A stretch of 64,000 bases of DNA from Nitrososphaerota archaeon (GTDB taxonomy: Archaea; Thermoproteota; Nitrososphaeria; Conexivisphaerales; DTJL01): assembly GCA_021324115.1 (NCBI GenBank), contig JAJPJS010000027.1, positions 124,001 to 188,000 of the forward strand, given 5' to 3'. The translations under genes and the position numbers were made by a program. Positions 1 through 7,441 of this stretch are shown here, one piece after another. How positions within the stretch are numbered: position 1 is the stretch's first letter; the number at the start of each line of letters is the position of its first letter. A model generated the notes under the pieces. The model did no database searches. It was not told the origin of the DNA and worked only from the letters and a program-made list of their open reading frames with translations.

Positions 1-329
1 TTGGCGTCGGATTTGTTCCGATTCGTAAGCCAGGGAAGCTACCCTGGAAGAAAAGGGCGATCACATATGAGCTGGAGTATGGCAAGGAATCCGTGGAGAT
101 TCATGAAGACGCGGTTTCAAAGGGCCAGAATGTACTTCTTGTAGACGACCTGCTTGCCACGGGTGGAACGGCAAGCGCTGCTGCTACGCTCCTCAAGGAG
201 CTGGGAGGCAAGGTTGCCGGTATTTCCTTCGTCGTTGAACTTTCTCACATAGGTGGCAGGTCGAAGCTTGGCGGATACGATGTGCATTCTCTTATCACCT
301 ACACAAAACAGGGTAACAGGCTGGTTTGA
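1..329 (+). CDS. apt: Adenine phosphoribosyltransferase, 5' end missing
   Basis: Purine salvage enzyme joining adenine and PRPP to AMP, cytoplasmic. The reading frame is open from base 3, so the gene begins before the window; the visible part starts with a GFVPIRKPGKLPW segment typical of APRT. The PRPP-binding motif VLLVDDLLATGGTA lies near base 140, followed by the usual C-terminal FVVELSHIGGR region. About 108 codons are visible against roughly 170-180 in the family, so the first third is missing. The first in-window ATG (base 93) is internal, not a start. The family is clear; a related purine PRTase is a small alternative. Confidence 0.9.
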   Translation, partial: GVGFVPIRKPGKLPWKKRAITYELEYGKESVEIHEDAVSKGQNVLLVDDLLATGGTASAAATLLKELGGKVAGISFVVELSHIGGRSKLGGYDVHSLITYTKQGNRLV

Positions 330-371
330 ATAGTATTTCGCCCGTTTTTGCCATCAGATGATAACGATTCA

Positions 372-1157
372 CTACGTATTCAGACGCCTGATCTTCACCA
401 CATCCCCCGTTTTGATCAAGGGTGAGGCGGGTCCCCGTCTGTTTGTCGACAGTTCCAAAAGACCGCTGCTCCCCACAACAAAGCCACGGTCAACTAACCC
501 GATGTAGGATTTAGAGAAGCCGGATTCGAATTTTATACCGCCCACCTGTACTTCAAAACGGAGCTGTCCTTTAGACCAATCGTAGAACTCCTCGTCGGTC
601 AGGTCCAGAATGGCGTTTCCGAAGTCATCGATGTGGAGGATGTGTGCTATTACGAGACCGGCTGCAATGTGTGGTCTGGGGAATCTGTAGCTGACCATGT
701 TCTTGATTGCTGGCCCCAATTTCGCAAAGGGATATCCTTCTGCCAGGTGTGCAGCGGTTGGCGCAAAGACATCTCTTCCGTCAAATGTGCCCCCCCTTTT
801 CAGCACCACCTCGTTCGACTTTATTTCGCGGACCTCGAAGTCGCCACAGGCACGAACCGCTTCAAACATCAAGCCGTTGTCGGGTCCGACAAAAAAGAGT
901 CCCTTTGCTCTTATGGCTATGCACCGTCTTCGAGAACCCACGCCAGGGTCCACCACCCCAACAACTATGGCAGATTCAGGAAGATATCTCACAGCCTGCT
1001 TGAGGACGAAGGCGCCGGTGTGAATATCAAATTTGGGAATGTTGTGCGTAATATCAATTATATCTGTGGAAGGCGAAATTCGTTTTATCACTGATTTCAT
1101 CTGAAAAACATACTGGTCCTTCAGGCCGAAGTCTGTCAAGAGGCAAATGGCGCCCAT
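372..1157 (-). CDS. SAM-hydroxide adenosyltransferase-like protein (DUF62), active-site His replaced by Asp
   Basis: DUF62 family, related to fluorinase and chlorinase; known members cleave S-adenosylmethionine with water to adenosine and methionine. The 261-residue length is normal. The N-terminal LLTDFGLKDQYV motif and the VDPGVGSRRR motif (D70, R77) are present. The family's TFHGRD motif reads TFDGRD at residues 124-129, so the third member of the known Asp-Arg-His triad is Asp here. The ATG start is preceded on this strand by a T-rich TATA-like element (about 1180-1190), suggesting a leaderless message. It is convergent with apt. Family call is firm; whether it has normal activity is open. 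Confidence 0.85.
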   Translation of the reverse strand: MGAICLLTDFGLKDQYVFQMKSVIKRISPSTDIIDITHNIPKFDIHTGAFVLKQAVRYLPESAIVVGVVDPGVGSRRRCIAIRAKGLFFVGPDNGLMFEAVRACGDFEVREIKSNEVVLKRGGTFDGRDVFAPTAAHLAEGYPFAKLGPAIKNMVSYRFPRPHIAAGLVIAHILHIDDFGNAILDLTDEEFYDWSKGQLRFEVQVGGIKFESGFSKSYIGLVDRGFVVGSSGLLELSTNRRGPASPLIKTGDVVKIRRLNT

Positions 1158-1270
1158 GGGCGAAGGTAAGCCGGGGGAAGCTAAAAAGGAGCCACTTTAA
1201 TCGAGTGTCTGAAAGGTTCTGAAGCGGGCGATAGATTTTCCAATGCTCAGCAATAAAATATAAGCAAGCA

Positions 1271-2464
1271 TTGCCTAATGATTCACGGTATGCCCTTCCC
1301 CATTTCGCCCTGCCCAGCTTCAGGGGGCAGTTCAGGGATTTTAGCCCACAGGATGGCGTTGCAACTGTGAATGTGACTCCAGAGGAAAGTGCTGACGTGA
1401 TTGTGGTAGGGGCAGGAGTGATAGGGTTGATGGTTGCATATCGTCTCTCGACACAGGGGTTACGAGTGCATGTCCTGGAGCAGAGAGAGGGACCGGGGCT
1501 GGGTGTTACTTCGGGTCAGGCTGGCGTCATCCACGTCGTGCAGCTTCCCTTCGGCTCGATGAAAAGCAAGCTCGCCAGACTCGGGAACAGGAAATATGAA
1601 AACATTCGACAGGAACTCGGTGTAAAGCTGGTTAGAATGCCTGCGCTGCTCATCGTGGAGAGCCTGGTGCGTATTCCGCTGCTATTCTTCGCATACCTGT
1701 ATCTTTATGCGAACCTCCGAAGGGATTTCGGCGTCAGCTTGAGAAGAGGCTCCGGATTGAGGAAGCTCGAGCCTTCCCTTTCAGATTCTGTGAAGGCCGG
1801 GATCGTGGTAGAGGGATACGGAACGATTGACTCAAACGCGCTTGTGAACGGACTTGAGAAAAACCTGATTGGCAGGGGCTCCCACATCACCTACGAAACC
1901 GGCACCCTCAAGGTCGAAGCCCGTAAACCTTGGGTACTAGGAACCGATAAAGTGAAGGTCACGGGAAGGTGGGTGGTCAATGCTGCGGGATTGAACTCCG
2001 ATGAAGTGGCAAGACTGCTGGGCAAGGACTTCGGGACCTTGGAGCCTGGGCTGGGTGTGATGGTTGTGTATACGGGGATGAAGCTGAATGCAATTATTTC
2101 GCCACTGAGTATCGAACCAGGCTCCAGGACGAAGGGGGGTGCAATAATCCCTGCTACAGATGGTTCGGTTGTCGTCGGGCCTAACCTGAGGCAGGTTGAG
2201 TCCAAGGATGACATGCGCTACACAGACGACGACCTTGAGCAGTTGAGGAGGAAGTTCCAGCATCTGCTAAAAAGTTGGGGGACGCTCGACCGGGTTTATA
2301 CCGGCCTCAGACCACTGTCTCCTACAGGCGATTTTATAATCGATATAGACCATGCGCAAAGGCTGGTCAACCTGGTTGGTATCGAATCGCCCGGTTTGAC
2401 CGCGGCTCCTGAAATTGCGGAGATGGTTGCAAATGGGATCAGGGCGGAGATGAACAGGCTCTAA
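1271..2464 (+). CDS. FAD-dependent oxidoreductase, DAO / GlpA-LhgO-like
   Basis: Probably oxidises a hydroxyacid or glycerol phosphate with bound FAD. The Rossmann GxGxxG motif (VIVVGAGVIGL) sits near residues 43-53, the acidic end of the ADP-binding fold follows (HVLEQ), and the C-terminal half carries the GLRPLSPTGDF segment typical of DAO-superfamily dehydrogenases. The TTG at 1271 gives about 40 residues before the FAD fold; an in-frame GTG at 1367 gives a family-like N-terminus and may be the true start. A TATA-like stretch lies just before 1271. It leads a three-gene set with the FGGY kinase (25 bp downstream) and the FAD-linked oxidase, which points to glycerol, polyol or sugar-acid use. 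Substrate not determined. Confidence 0.75.
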   Translation: MPNDSRYALPHFALPSFRGQFRDFSPQDGVATVNVTPEESADVIVVGAGVIGLMVAYRLSTQGLRVHVLEQREGPGLGVTSGQAGVIHVVQLPFGSMKSKLARLGNRKYENIRQELGVKLVRMPALLIVESLVRIPLLFFAYLYLYANLRRDFGVSLRRGSGLRKLEPSLSDSVKAGIVVEGYGTIDSNALVNGLEKNLIGRGSHITYETGTLKVEARKPWVLGTDKVKVTGRWVVNAAGLNSDEVARLLGKDFGTLEPGLGVMVVYTGMKLNAIISPLSIEPGSRTKGGAIIPATDGSVVVGPNLRQVESKDDMRYTDDDLEQLRRKFQHLLKSWGTLDRVYTGLRPLSPTGDFIIDIDHAQRLVNLVGIESPGLTAAPEIAEMVANGIRAEMNRL

Positions 2465-2489
2465 GGCTAGGTGAATTGCTTCGAGCGAA

Positions 2490-3920
2490 TTGTTCGCATG
2501 TGTGGACGTGGGAACCACAAGAGTGAAGCTGAACGTGTATGACGAGGAACTGAACAAGCTTCACTTTGAGGCTGTCAAGGTTCCTGTCGTGAACGGTCTT
2601 CAGGATGCAGAGCAGCTGTATCAGGCAGTAAGGGGCCTCCTTGACCGGTCTATCCAGCTTGGTGCGAAGTCGGCAGGCTTGGCGACCTACAGGGCTTCCG
2701 TATTGGCCTGGAAGGATGATGGCAAGCCGCTAACACCCATCGTCACATGGATGGATACGTCGGCGGAAAGCGTATATCATAAAATTGCTCCATGGATAAG
2801 ACTCCTCGGAAGAATCCCGCCCCTTGACCTGATAATCTCCCCCTCTTCTCCACTCATGAGGTTTCTAAAGCTGAAAGAGCTGAACGGATCGATGCCGGAG
2901 AAGAGGATGGAGTGGTCGGTGGATGCATATCTGGCCTACAGGCTCACAGGAAGGTACATCAGCGATGCAACGAATGCGTGCATGACAGGTATCATCGACC
3001 CAAGGAACCTGCGTCCCATAGACATCGTCAGGTCACTTTTGAATCTCAGGTTCGAAATGCCTGATGTCGTGGAGAATTCTGAGTCGATAGGCACATACAA
3101 CGGTCTGGAACTGAACTGTATCATCGCAGACCAGCAAGCCGCGTCGGTTGGTGATGGTGCGGTGCTTCCAGGAGTGGCCAAGGTCACAAATGGAACAGGC
3201 ACGTTCGTGGACATACCGGTCGGTGGCTTCGTAAGGAGGGGAGGTCTTATTCCTGAGCTGCTTCTGAGGCATGCCGGAACCAGTTACTACGGAGTCGAGG
3301 GGTATCTTCCAACCACCGGATTGGCTGTGGATAGATTGTTGGAGATGGGAGTAATAAGGAAGTATGAGGACCTGGATACTGAACCTTACGGAGACGTGTT
3401 TTTCATGCCCGCTCTGGCCGGATTGGTGGTTCCGAAGGCCCCTCATGTCAGGGGGTCTATACATGGTCTGGAAATGAATTCCGACGCACGTTCAATCGTC
3501 ACTGGATTCATCGACTCGATCGCCTTCTTTGTCAGGATGGTTCTGGAACTTTCGGATGAACGTGTTGAACTTCTCCGAGTAAGCGGCGGTCTTTCACGCT
3601 CAGACCAGCTTTGCAGGAGAATATCAGAGTCTACGGGCATTACGCTCGAGAGAAAGAGAGACCTGGAGGCGACATCGAGAGGGGTTGCCCTTCTTCAGAT
3701 GCTTGCGAAGGGTAAGGTATCAAAGGACGACATTTTCAAACCGAAGGGAAATGTGCTGACAGGGAAAGGGGAAATGGAAAAAACCGGTATTGAAGCCGTG
3801 CGTTCAGGGGTAGACATTTTTAGCGGGGGACGAACACCGGCACTCGAGGAAAGGTATCAGAGTTGGTTGAAGGAGCTGGAGTGGTTGAAGAGCTCGAAAA
3901 GCTATTTCCGGGGAAGGTGA
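2490..3920 (+). CDS. FGGY-family carbohydrate kinase (glycerol kinase / xylulokinase-like)
   Basis: ATP-dependent sugar or polyol kinase. It starts with TTG at 2490, which places the phosphate-binding DVGTT motif at residues 6-10 as expected. The ADQQAA segment holding the likely catalytic Asp and the NGTGTF second phosphate loop are in the middle, and the C-terminal VSGGLSRSDQLCRRI stretch is the FGGY signature region. Length 476 is normal. It lies 25 bp after the FAD oxidoreductase, and its 3' end overlaps the start of the FAD-linked oxidase, so the three are probably co-transcribed. Glycerol is the likely substrate given the neighbours, but FGGY members vary widely and the sequence alone does not decide it. 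Confidence 0.85.
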   Translation: MFACVDVGTTRVKLNVYDEELNKLHFEAVKVPVVNGLQDAEQLYQAVRGLLDRSIQLGAKSAGLATYRASVLAWKDDGKPLTPIVTWMDTSAESVYHKIAPWIRLLGRIPPLDLIISPSSPLMRFLKLKELNGSMPEKRMEWSVDAYLAYRLTGRYISDATNACMTGIIDPRNLRPIDIVRSLLNLRFEMPDVVENSESIGTYNGLELNCIIADQQAASVGDGAVLPGVAKVTNGTGTFVDIPVGGFVRRGGLIPELLLRHAGTSYYGVEGYLPTTGLAVDRLLEMGVIRKYEDLDTEPYGDVFFMPALAGLVVPKAPHVRGSIHGLEMNSDARSIVTGFIDSIAFFVRMVLELSDERVELLRVSGGLSRSDQLCRRISESTGITLERKRDLEATSRGVALLQMLAKGKVSKDDIFKPKGNVLTGKGEMEKTGIEAVRSGVDIFSGGRTPALEERYQSWLKELEWLKSSKSYFRGR

Positions 3921-5230
3921 CCAGGAATGTTTCTTCCTACCTGGTGGACTGGTGGCCGATATTCTGGATCGACCCCGGCGCGAAAGGGGAAGCCTTGGCA
4001 GGGATAAAGCCTGCAAACATAGAGGATATTGTGAAGCTCGTCAGATTCTCGTCCTCGACCGGCATTCAAATCTGTGTAAGAGGTGGTGGAAGCTCGGTTA
4101 CCGGTGCTTCGGTTCCCACAGGGGGAGTCGTGCTTGATATGCGTGGGTTGAACCAGATTCTGGATCTGGATGAAGGTAATAGATCCGTCACCGTGCAGGT
4201 CGGCATCACACTCGAAGAGCTTGAGAATAAACTCAACGCCAAGGGTTTTACCCTCTCACAGGTTCCACAATCCTTCGATCAGGCAACCATCGGAGGGTTC
4301 ATATCAACATTCGGGTCGGGTCAGTTCAGCACTCTGTATGGTGGGGTGGAAGATTCTGTCCTGAGGCTAGAGGTGGTTCTCCCTTCTGGAGAGGTTACCT
4401 GGACGCGCAGGCGCGGTTCACCAAGGTCGTCGATGGGTCCCGAACTATCTAGGCTTTTCATTGGAGGGGAGGGTTCATTTGGAATAATAACAGCTGCCGA
4501 GCTAAAAATCAGGAGGTTACCAAGATACGTTTGGAAGATGGTGTACGGATTTTCGAGCTACGAAAATGCTATCAACGAGTGCAGGAATCTTCTTGAGTTT
4601 GATGTGAAGCCTGCTGCGTGCAGGGTTTACAACGAGACGGAAGCGCTTTTTCAGTTTGGAGAACAGAAATGTATTGCGCTGCTAGTCTATCATTTTGGCT
4701 CGAAAGAAGTCATGGACGTGATCACGGCACAAGTTGCTGCTGAGATGAGTCAGAAGGCGGAAACCATGGAACCGAGGCTGGTGGATGTCTGGCTTGGCCG
4801 ACGCTTCAACTACAGGGAAGAAATCGAGAATTTAAAGAAAACCGGCTACATGCCTGAAACAGTAGAGATTGGTGCGAAGTGGAGCCGATTGTACGAGCTA
4901 TATTTGGAAGTGATGAGGAGATTCAAGGACCGTGAAGGGGTGGCGGGTATAGGTGCACATGTCTCACACCTTTACGACCAGGGGGCATGCATGTACTTCA
5001 CATTCCTGATGAAGCCAGACGTAAACGTGTACCGAAACATCTGGAGTACGATGGCCGAGGTAGCCAGGTTACACGACGCCACGATATCCCATCACCATGG
5101 GGTCGGAGCTCTCAAGTATGAATACCTGCAGGAAGAGGTTCCTGTTTCGATCATTGAGAGTCTAAAGCGTGCTCTTGACCCAGAGCGAATTTTGCAGCAA
5201 CCAAGATCATTCAGATGGGCCAAGTCATGA
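3863..5230 (+). CDS. FAD-binding oxidase, GlcD / alkylglycerone-phosphate synthase-like
   Basis: Vanillyl-alcohol-oxidase-type flavoprotein. The N-terminal PCMH FAD-binding domain is clear: VRGGGSSVTGASVPTGGVVLD around residues 73-93, then a Gly-rich FGSGQFSTLYGG stretch and GGEGSFGIITAAELKI. The C-terminal half has a SHHHGVG histidine cluster near residues 411-417, a feature of the alkyl-DHAP synthase branch that also includes lactate and glycolate oxidases. Possible starts are TTG 3863 or GTG 3881, both inside the end of the kinase gene, indicating translational coupling. With the kinase and DAO-type enzyme it probably completes a polyol or hydroxyacid pathway. True ether-lipid synthesis of the bacterial or eukaryotic type is less likely in an archaeon. 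Confidence 0.8.
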   Translation: MVEGAGVVEELEKLFPGKVTRNVSSYLVDWWPIFWIDPGAKGEALAGIKPANIEDIVKLVRFSSSTGIQICVRGGGSSVTGASVPTGGVVLDMRGLNQILDLDEGNRSVTVQVGITLEELENKLNAKGFTLSQVPQSFDQATIGGFISTFGSGQFSTLYGGVEDSVLRLEVVLPSGEVTWTRRRGSPRSSMGPELSRLFIGGEGSFGIITAAELKIRRLPRYVWKMVYGFSSYENAINECRNLLEFDVKPAACRVYNETEALFQFGEQKCIALLVYHFGSKEVMDVITAQVAAEMSQKAETMEPRLVDVWLGRRFNYREEIENLKKTGYMPETVEIGAKWSRLYELYLEVMRRFKDREGVAGIGAHVSHLYDQGACMYFTFLMKPDVNVYRNIWSTMAEVARLHDATISHHHGVGALKYEYLQEEVPVSIIESLKRALDPERILQQPRSFRWAKS

Positions 5231-5400
5231 GGTAGGGGTAGTGCATAACAAATCAAGGCAACCGAATCAGACGCGGTATGCGATCTGAGGTCGATCGGGG
5301 CAATCCTTCATGAGTAACTTGTTGACCTAAGAAGTTTCAATTTCTTGCGGGAGTCCTATTCCGAAACCGTTAATTGGCATGCCAAGGGGAGACGATAGGC

Positions 5401-5925
5401 GTGGACATGTTCAGCTACTTTGGACCCTCCGAAAAACACTATACGCCACCCGGTGGATTCTGCATTTCCGTATTTGCATTCATAAGAAATGGTAATCGGA
5501 TACTTCTGGTCAGGCCTGCGAAACATGAGAAGTGGACGGAGTGGGCCCCAAACTGGAGAGGGTATTCTCAGGAAGCGCTGGACAGGGAAATGCGGAGCTG
5601 GCGTTTCCCGAGTTCCTATGTGAAGATCGGAGAGCATCCTGACATGACACTTGAGAGGGTGATGGGGGACCAGCTCGAAATTGAAGAATTCAGAGCAGGG
5701 GACTTCAGACTATTCAACTACTACACTCCAAGCAGGAGGTACCCCGGTGAGATGCACTGGGACTATTGTTTCATTTATGAAGTGCAGACCGACGCAACCC
5801 CCACGACAAAACCCTGGCTTGATGCAGTTGACTACATAGCGATTGAGCAACTGAAAGAGGAGGATTTCGGAAGCGGTCAGGGCGGGCTGCTCGAGATAGT
5901 TAAGGGAACAGCAGATCAGCGTTAG
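5401..5925 (+). CDS. Nudix-like protein with degenerate Nudix box
   Basis: The protein has a Nudix-like opening (ISVFAFIRNGNRILLVRPAKHEKW), but the expected GX5EX7REUXEEXGU box appears only as GEHPDMTLERVMGDQLEIEE, lacking the REUxEE metal-binding glutamates in their normal spacing. It may therefore be an inactive or divergent Nudix fold. The C-terminal half is rich in aromatic residues (YYTPSRRYPGEMHWDY). GTG 5401 is preferred because GGGGA (5386-5390) lies 10 bases ahead; TTG 5374 and ATG 5407 are in frame. It stands alone between the oxidation cluster and the next small gene. Function unknown. Confidence 0.6.
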   Translation: MDMFSYFGPSEKHYTPPGGFCISVFAFIRNGNRILLVRPAKHEKWTEWAPNWRGYSQEALDREMRSWRFPSSYVKIGEHPDMTLERVMGDQLEIEEFRAGDFRLFNYYTPSRRYPGEMHWDYCFIYEVQTDATPTTKPWLDAVDYIAIEQLKEEDFGSGQGGLLEIVKGTADQR

Positions 5926-6028
5926 AAATCGTTTCAATTTGAAGTATGCGTGCGGTTATCGGCATTCGTTTAGTTTTCCGAGAACAACCGGTAAACATAA
6001 ATGAGTCGTCGGCACTTTCTATGAAGAA

Positions 6029-6607
6029 ATGGCCAGAACCAATCTGTCTGTTGATGAAAGAGTTTTTGAGGAGTTCTCGTACCAGGCACAAAAGCAGAAC
6101 AAAACACTGTTTGCGTTTGGAAATGAATCACTTTCTGTAATATCGAAGATTTGTGCAGAGGGGGGAACCCCCGCCGAGATTGCCATGCTCTGGAAGGTAG
6201 CAATAGTCCTAAGACAAGTTGATGTGATGACGCTTCCCGCAGACTTCCTCGATTTATTGATCGAGAAGCTGTACAACACCGATAAGGCTTGGACTTTGAA
6301 GATGTTTGGACAGCTTGGTGCGTCAATGGTTGGATTCATGAAAATCGCGGTGGGAGAATTCGAACAGCTTGGAGAATTGGCTCGGGAATTCGAGTTGATC
6401 CTGCCCATAAAGAAGTTTGATATCGAGACAATCGATAAAAATACGATACGAGTGAATGTGATCGGTGCGGGGCGAAAGGTCTGTTCAACAGAATGCTCTC
6501 TGGAGTTCCTCAAAGAACTCCTGAATGGGTTTGGGTGGAATGTAACACAGCAGGAGTTCGGCGTGGGTACGATACAAATCACGGCTTCAAAACGTGGCTT
6601 GCCCTAA
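6029..6607 (+). CDS. Uncharacterised protein, possible ribbon-helix-helix N-terminus
   Basis: I do not recognise this 192-residue protein. The N-terminus (ARTNLSVDERVFEEF) resembles the short strand plus helix of ribbon-helix-helix DNA-binding proteins; the middle is helical, and the last about 60 residues form an alternating beta/alpha stretch with two cysteines close together (residues 151 and 155). It has no membrane segment or signal peptide. The ATG is preceded by an A/T-rich element (about 5993-6002) at a distance fitting a leaderless archaeal message. The antisense frame across it is open but looks like a shadow. A regulator is possible but unproven. Confidence 0.55.
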   Translation: MARTNLSVDERVFEEFSYQAQKQNKTLFAFGNESLSVISKICAEGGTPAEIAMLWKVAIVLRQVDVMTLPADFLDLLIEKLYNTDKAWTLKMFGQLGASMVGFMKIAVGEFEQLGELAREFELILPIKKFDIETIDKNTIRVNVIGAGRKVCSTECSLEFLKELLNGFGWNVTQQEFGVGTIQITASKRGLP

Positions 6608-6812
6608 ATTTCTCAGACACAACGACACGACCCGGACTGGCAGGTTTCTAATGTAGGGGCGAGGCTAAAGGGTACAAGCTCTGAATTTATTCTTTTTACT
6701 GATTCGCCTTAAATTTAGTTGAATCGTATCAGATGGATGTCTGGAGGTCGGTTATGCACGCAAATGCACGGATAGACACTTAACGAAAATAGGCGTTATA
6801 TAATTTAGGTGA

Positions 6813-6896
6813 ATGGAATCATGGAAGATCTGTGGTTTTTGTTTGATAGGCCCAATCATCCGCCTATGTTCGAGGTGTGGTTATTTTGAAGAGTGA
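6813..6896 (+). CDS. Possible 27-residue micro-ORF with two CxxC pairs
   Basis: An ATG-started frame of 27 codons contains CGFC and CSRC, two CxxC knuckles 9 residues apart, ending in GYFEE. It overlaps the first 20 bases of the next gene, which also carries a CxxC. A TATA-like TTATATAA (about 6796-6803) is nearby but only about 10 bases before this ATG, too close for normal archaeal spacing, so this may be a relic or chance. Low confidence. Confidence 0.2.
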   Translation: MESWKICGFCLIGPIIRLCSRCGYFEE

Positions 6897-7254
6897 AGTT
6901 GTCAGCTGTCCGATTTGTGGAAGCACGAACGTTCTCTCACAGGATCGCCCGGACAACCTTACTTCGGGAAGGTATGAAAGAGGCGTCCATTTCGTGTATT
7001 ACATGTGCATGATGTGCGGTGCTTCATGGCATGTTGAAGATAATAAAAGGGGGATTGATTCCGTGTCTTTGCTACGATTCGGTCGTATAGCAAGTCTGGT
7101 GGCTTGCGGGCTTCTAATACTGAATCTGTATTCGGTTCTGCGCTTCCTAGTTGGTAACATCTTTGTGACTGCGGGTTTCTTTGATCTTCTGATGCTTATC
7201 GTCAATTCTCACCCCGGACATAGGAACATTCAGGAAACTATGCATTACACGTAG
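6877..7254 (+). CDS. Small zinc-ribbon protein with membrane segments
   Basis: A 125-residue protein with an N-terminal CPIC ... CMMC zinc ribbon (about residues 11-14 and 44-47) followed by one or two hydrophobic segments (about residues 69-105). The GTG start at 6877 leaves the ribbon close to the N-terminus; TTG 6886 is also possible. It is probably a membrane-anchored protein with its zinc domain in the cytoplasm. Upstream lies TTATATAA at 6796-6803, which would give a leader of about 50 bases. No function can be assigned. Confidence 0.5.
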   Translation: MVILKSEVVSCPICGSTNVLSQDRPDNLTSGRYERGVHFVYYMCMMCGASWHVEDNKRGIDSVSLLRFGRIASLVACGLLILNLYSVLRFLVGNIFVTAGFFDLLMLIVNSHPGHRNIQETMHYT

Positions 7255-7441
7255 CCTTCGTTTTTCGAGCCGTGCGGCGGTTATCTCCTTTTCAGTTGTT
7301 CGGTGAAGTTGAGCCAGTCCAGGGTTTTAGGAGGATAAAAAGGGATGCGTTAAAATGAACGCGTCACTGCGAAGTTGCATCCAGTTCAACGGTCTGTCTT
7401 TTTACCTCGAGCCTTCTTTGATCGTGTTGGGATGACTGAGA

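Noticed and set aside
633-1094. Plus-strand frames opposite the SAM-hydroxide adenosyltransferase
   Set aside because: Shadow of a clear family gene; low-complexity product.
6019-6582. 187-codon minus-strand frame over the gene at 6029-6607
   Set aside because: Rich in Ser, Asn and Pro with no family-like segments; it mirrors the plus-strand gene, which has a proper promoter.
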